Part shown: one piece after another, positions 38,115-39,916 of the stretch
Position numbering within the stretch: position 1 is the stretch's first letter
Layout: each line of letters begins with the position of its first letter
DNA from: Microcaldota archaeon
GTDB taxonomy: Archaea > Iainarchaeota > Iainarchaeia > Iainarchaeales > 1-14-0-10-31-34
Direction: 5' to 3'
Length of the DNA stretch: 39,916 nucleotides
Assembly (NCBI GenBank): GCA_018829335.1
Contig: JAHJUD010000054.1
Coordinates: 1 to 39,916 of the forward strand
Translations under genes and position numbers: made by a program
The notes under the pieces: generated by a model
The model's database searches: none
What the model saw: only the letters and a program-made list of their open reading frames with translations
Told to the model about the DNA's origin: nothing

Positions 38115-38221
38115 TGCAGTATTCAATGAAAATTAAAACAAAAAATTTTGAAAAAAAAGCTGCAGGAAATTCACTTAAAGAAATGCTTGAACAAGGCGAA
38201 AAAATAATTCAGGAAATGTGA
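38114..38221 (+). CDS. 35-aa ORF between uS15 and eS1
   Basis: Too short for the ORF track. ATG overlaps the uS15 stop, preceded by ATGGTGAAAT, and the stop lies 4 nt before eS1, so it is packed like a real operon gene. The peptide (MKIKTKNFEKKAAGNSLKEMLEQGEKIIQEM) is a basic-acidic amphipathic helix with no known domain. In many archaea the KEOPS gene pcc1 sits at this place, but Pcc1 is about 80 aa and the sequence is not clearly related. It could be a remnant or a micro-protein. Confidence 0.5.
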   Translation: MQYSMKIKTKNFEKKAAGNSLKEMLEQGEKIIQEM

Positions 38222-38225
38222 TTTA

Positions 38226-38846
38226 ATGGCAAAAAAAGAAGTAAAAGAAGCAAAAGAAAAACCAAAAAAAGTTGATTCAAGAAGGACAACAGATAAATGG
38301 AAGAAAAAAAAATGGTTTACTATTTTTGCACCAAAAATGTTTGACCAAAAAGAAATAGGAGAAACAGTTGCAGAAAAACCTGAAACATTAATTAACAGGA
38401 CAATAAATTTAAGTGCAAGAGACTTAACAGGAAACCCGAAAAAACAGCACATAAGCCTGCACTTTAAAATCTATGACGTGCAAGGGCTTAAAGCATACAC
38501 AAAGTTAACAGGCCATGAAATCAACCCTAATTTTTTGAAGAGAATTATCAGGAGAAGGATAAGCAAAATGGAAACAGTACAAGTTGTTAATTTAAGAGAC
38601 GGAGAAAAAGCAAGAGTCAAAACAATTGTTGTTTCAGGAAAAAAATTAACAAAAATAAAAGAGACTGCAGTAAGGAAAATAATGATGGAAAAAATAGCTT
38701 ATGCTTCAAAAAAAAGAGACTTTGATGATTTTGTAAACGAAATGGTTTTTGGGAATATTGCATTCAAAATACAAAATGAAGCAAAAAAAGTTGGTTTGAT
38801 TAAAAGAATTGAAATAGTTAAAACAAAATTAATTGAAGGTAAGTAA
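38226..38846 (+). CDS. rps3ae: 30S ribosomal protein eS1 (S3Ae)
   Basis: The 206-aa small-subunit protein has DKWKKKKWFTIFAPKMFDQKEIGETVAEKPETLINRTI, QHISLHFKIYDVQGLKAYTKLTGHE and RIIRRRISKMETVQVV, matching archaeal S3Ae throughout. The N-terminal 20 residues are Lys/Glu-rich. It starts 4 nt after the 35-aa ORF (TGATTTAATG), and the next gene starts 2 nt after its stop. Confidence 0.95.
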   Translation: MAKKEVKEAKEKPKKVDSRRTTDKWKKKKWFTIFAPKMFDQKEIGETVAEKPETLINRTINLSARDLTGNPKKQHISLHFKIYDVQGLKAYTKLTGHEINPNFLKRIIRRRISKMETVQVVNLRDGEKARVKTIVVSGKKLTKIKETAVRKIMMEKIAYASKKRDFDDFVNEMVFGNIAFKIQNEAKKVGLIKRIEIVKTKLIEGK

Positions 38847-38848
38847 AA

Positions 38849-39535
38849 GTGCTTACTGCCCCTGAAATACTGATAATAATTATGGTTTTGGGTTTTTTTT
38901 CTTTTATTTCTTTAAGGAAAAAAAGCTTTGACAAAAAAGGAATTTTAATTGGAATATTAATCGGATTAATAACTGTTTTTTTGGGTTCTTTGACTTCAGT
39001 TGGAGGATTAACTGCTTTTCTTTTCATAACATATTTTTTTATTATAGGAGAATTAAGCACCAGATATTGTTCAAAGAAAAGAAAAAAAGAACATGAAACA
39101 AGAAGCACAGGAAACATTTTAGGGAATTCTCTTGCTTCAGTTATTGCTTTAGGATTAAATTTTCCTTTAGGGTTTTTTGCAGGAATTTCAGCTGCATTAG
39201 CCGATACAATGAGCTCTGAAATTGGAATGCTTTCAAAAAAAAAGCCTTTATTGATTACAACTTTTGAAGAAGTTGAAACAGGAACAGACGGAGGAATAAC
39301 AGTTTTAGGCTGGGTTTCAGCTTTTATCGGCGCAGGGCTTGTCGCATTAATGCATTATGCTTTATTCAAAAGCATTTTTTTTGCAGGAATAATTTTATTG
39401 GCTGGATTAATCGGAACATTAATTGACAGCATTTTAGGCGCATTATTTGAAAGAAAAGGAAAAATGAGCAACACTTGGGTTAATTTTCTTTCAACTTCAG
39501 TAGCCGTAATATTTGCAATCGGAATTGCAGGCTGA
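38849..39535 (+). CDS. DUF92/TMEM19-family membrane protein
   Basis: The 228-aa protein has about six membrane helices. GILIGILIGLITVFLGSLTSVGGLTAFLFITYFF, the motif ADTMSSEIGMLSKKKPLLITTFEEVETGTDGGITVLGW and LIDSILGALFERKGK are typical of DUF92 (PF01940). Plant and cyanobacterial relatives (VTE6) phosphorylate phytyl phosphate, so an isoprenoid-phosphate kinase role in lipid metabolism is possible but unproven here. The start is GTG at 38849, two bases after the eS1 stop. Confidence 0.88.
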   Translation: MLTAPEILIIIMVLGFFSFISLRKKSFDKKGILIGILIGLITVFLGSLTSVGGLTAFLFITYFFIIGELSTRYCSKKRKKEHETRSTGNILGNSLASVIALGLNFPLGFFAGISAALADTMSSEIGMLSKKKPLLITTFEEVETGTDGGITVLGWVSAFIGAGLVALMHYALFKSIFFAGIILLAGLIGTLIDSILGALFERKGKMSNTWVNFLSTSVAVIFAIGIAG

Positions 39536-39565
39536 ATTATTTTACTGCAACTATTTGATAAAAAC

Positions 39566-39916
39566 CTACTCTACCTCTAATAACATTCCATAATCCTGGG
39601 CTATATTTTGGCGCACCCCACCTTGTGTCCAATTAGTTCTCCCAAGCTCTTTTTTAGTGAGTTTTTTTACTTGAATTTTTTTTTCATCAAATCCTGCTTC
39701 TTTAACAGAAGTTGTTACCACATCAAGAACATCTCTTGAACAAGCAACCATTAGTTTGCCTCCTTTTTTTAGTTTTTCTCTAGCAAGTTTTACTGTTGCT
39801 TTGGTATACTCTTTATAATTTCCCATTTTATGTCGTCTAATGCCAAATCTAGAAAACAAACTTTTTGAACCATAATAACCTAAAGCCATTTCAGAACTAA
39901 TAATATCAGCATGATT
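39566..39916 (-). CDS. Methyltransferase-like protein, C-terminal part (runs off the window)
   Basis: The minus-strand frame is open from the window edge (NHADIISSEMALGYYGSK), so the ATG at 39889 used by the track is probably internal. The piece NYKEYTKATVKLAREKLKKGGKLMVACSRDVLDVVTTSVKEAGF fits the end of a Rossmann-type SAM methyltransferase: the LKPGG-like turn KLKKGGKLMV and the following strand. The SAM-binding motif I lies outside the window, so the call is tentative. It ends 30 nt from the convergent DUF92 gene. Confidence 0.55.
   Translation of the reverse strand, partial: NHADIISSEMALGYYGSKSLFSRFGIRRHKMGNYKEYTKATVKLAREKLKKGGKLMVACSRDVLDVVTTSVKEAGFDEKKIQVKKLTKKELGRTNWTQGGVRQNIAQDYGMLLEVE

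Overview
The window is a strongly A+T-rich archaeal chromosome segment. The evidence is a complete archaeal-type information-processing gene set (eL34, eL14, eL18, eS6, eL8/L7Ae, eS28, eL24, eS24, eS31 and eS1 proteins; RNA polymerase subunits D, N and E'; Spt4; aIF5B; aIF2-gamma), KEOPS genes (kae1, bud32), a TrmB-type regulator, TATA-box promoters and a tRNA-Leu gene with a bulge-helix-bulge intron. The very compact layout (overlapping stops and starts, convergent genes touching), the short RpoD, and many small one- or two-TM and Cys-rich proteins suggest a DPANN-type archaeon (Woesearchaeota, Pacearchaeota, Diapherotrites or similar). The exact lineage cannot be fixed from this window.

Layout. 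(1) 1-10.5 kb: a ribosomal super-operon on the + strand: uL30(end)-uL15-secY-DUF106-eL34-cmk-like-eL14-uS13-uS4-uS11-rpoD, then tRNA-Leu(UAA), a 92-nt structured repeat, and eL18-uL13-uS9-rpoN-uS2-MEMO-idi2. Compared with the usual archaeal order, adk and cbf5 are missing here and the Cmk-like protein has lost its catalytic motifs. uS4 carries a giant Lys/Glu tail and uS9 a similar N-terminal extension. (2) 10.5-14.3 kb: a TrmB regulator with a small membrane-anchored six-cysteine protein, gltX, and a beta-helix lipoprotein. (3) 14.3-24.5 kb: a second translation/transcription block, L7Ae-eS28-eL24-ndk, dut, aIF5B-eS6-aIF2g-PIN-rpoE'-spt4-eS24-eS31, then a CPBP protease, tsaC, a minus-strand B3/B4 protein and kae1. 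tsaC and kae1 act in the same t6A37 tRNA modification pathway, with bud32 further on. (4) 24.5-29.3 kb: accessory genes: a thioredoxin-like lipoprotein, two tiny soluble proteins missed by the ORF track (51 and 58 aa), small membrane proteins, an M50-like protease, tryptophanase and a TraB-like protein. (5) 29.3-34 kb: a heat-shock locus, with a winged-HTH gene divergent from grpE, a 43-aa acidic ORF, dnaK and dnaJ, and a second, inverted copy of the 92-nt repeat between dnaK and dnaJ. (6) 34-37.5 kb: two membrane proteins, bud32, and a two-gene cassette (HTH-DUF488 plus a Cys/His protein) with codon use unlike its neighbours. (7) 37.5-39.9 kb: uS15, a 35-aa ORF, eS1, a DUF92 membrane protein and a partial methyltransferase-like gene.

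Start signals are of two kinds. Genes inside operons usually have GGTGA(T) a few bases before the start, which can pair with the 3' end of archaeal 16S rRNA (ATCACCTCCT). Several solitary genes have a TATA-like box about 24-29 nt before the start codon and look leaderless.

The strongest candidate for something undescribed is the pair of 92-nt, four-hairpin elements at 6110-6201 (+) and 32709-32800 (-). They are about 89% identical, with compensatory base changes in the stems. The other main candidates are the transferred-looking HTH-DUF488 cassette, the catalytically degenerate Cmk-like protein, and the beta-defensin-like cysteine pattern.
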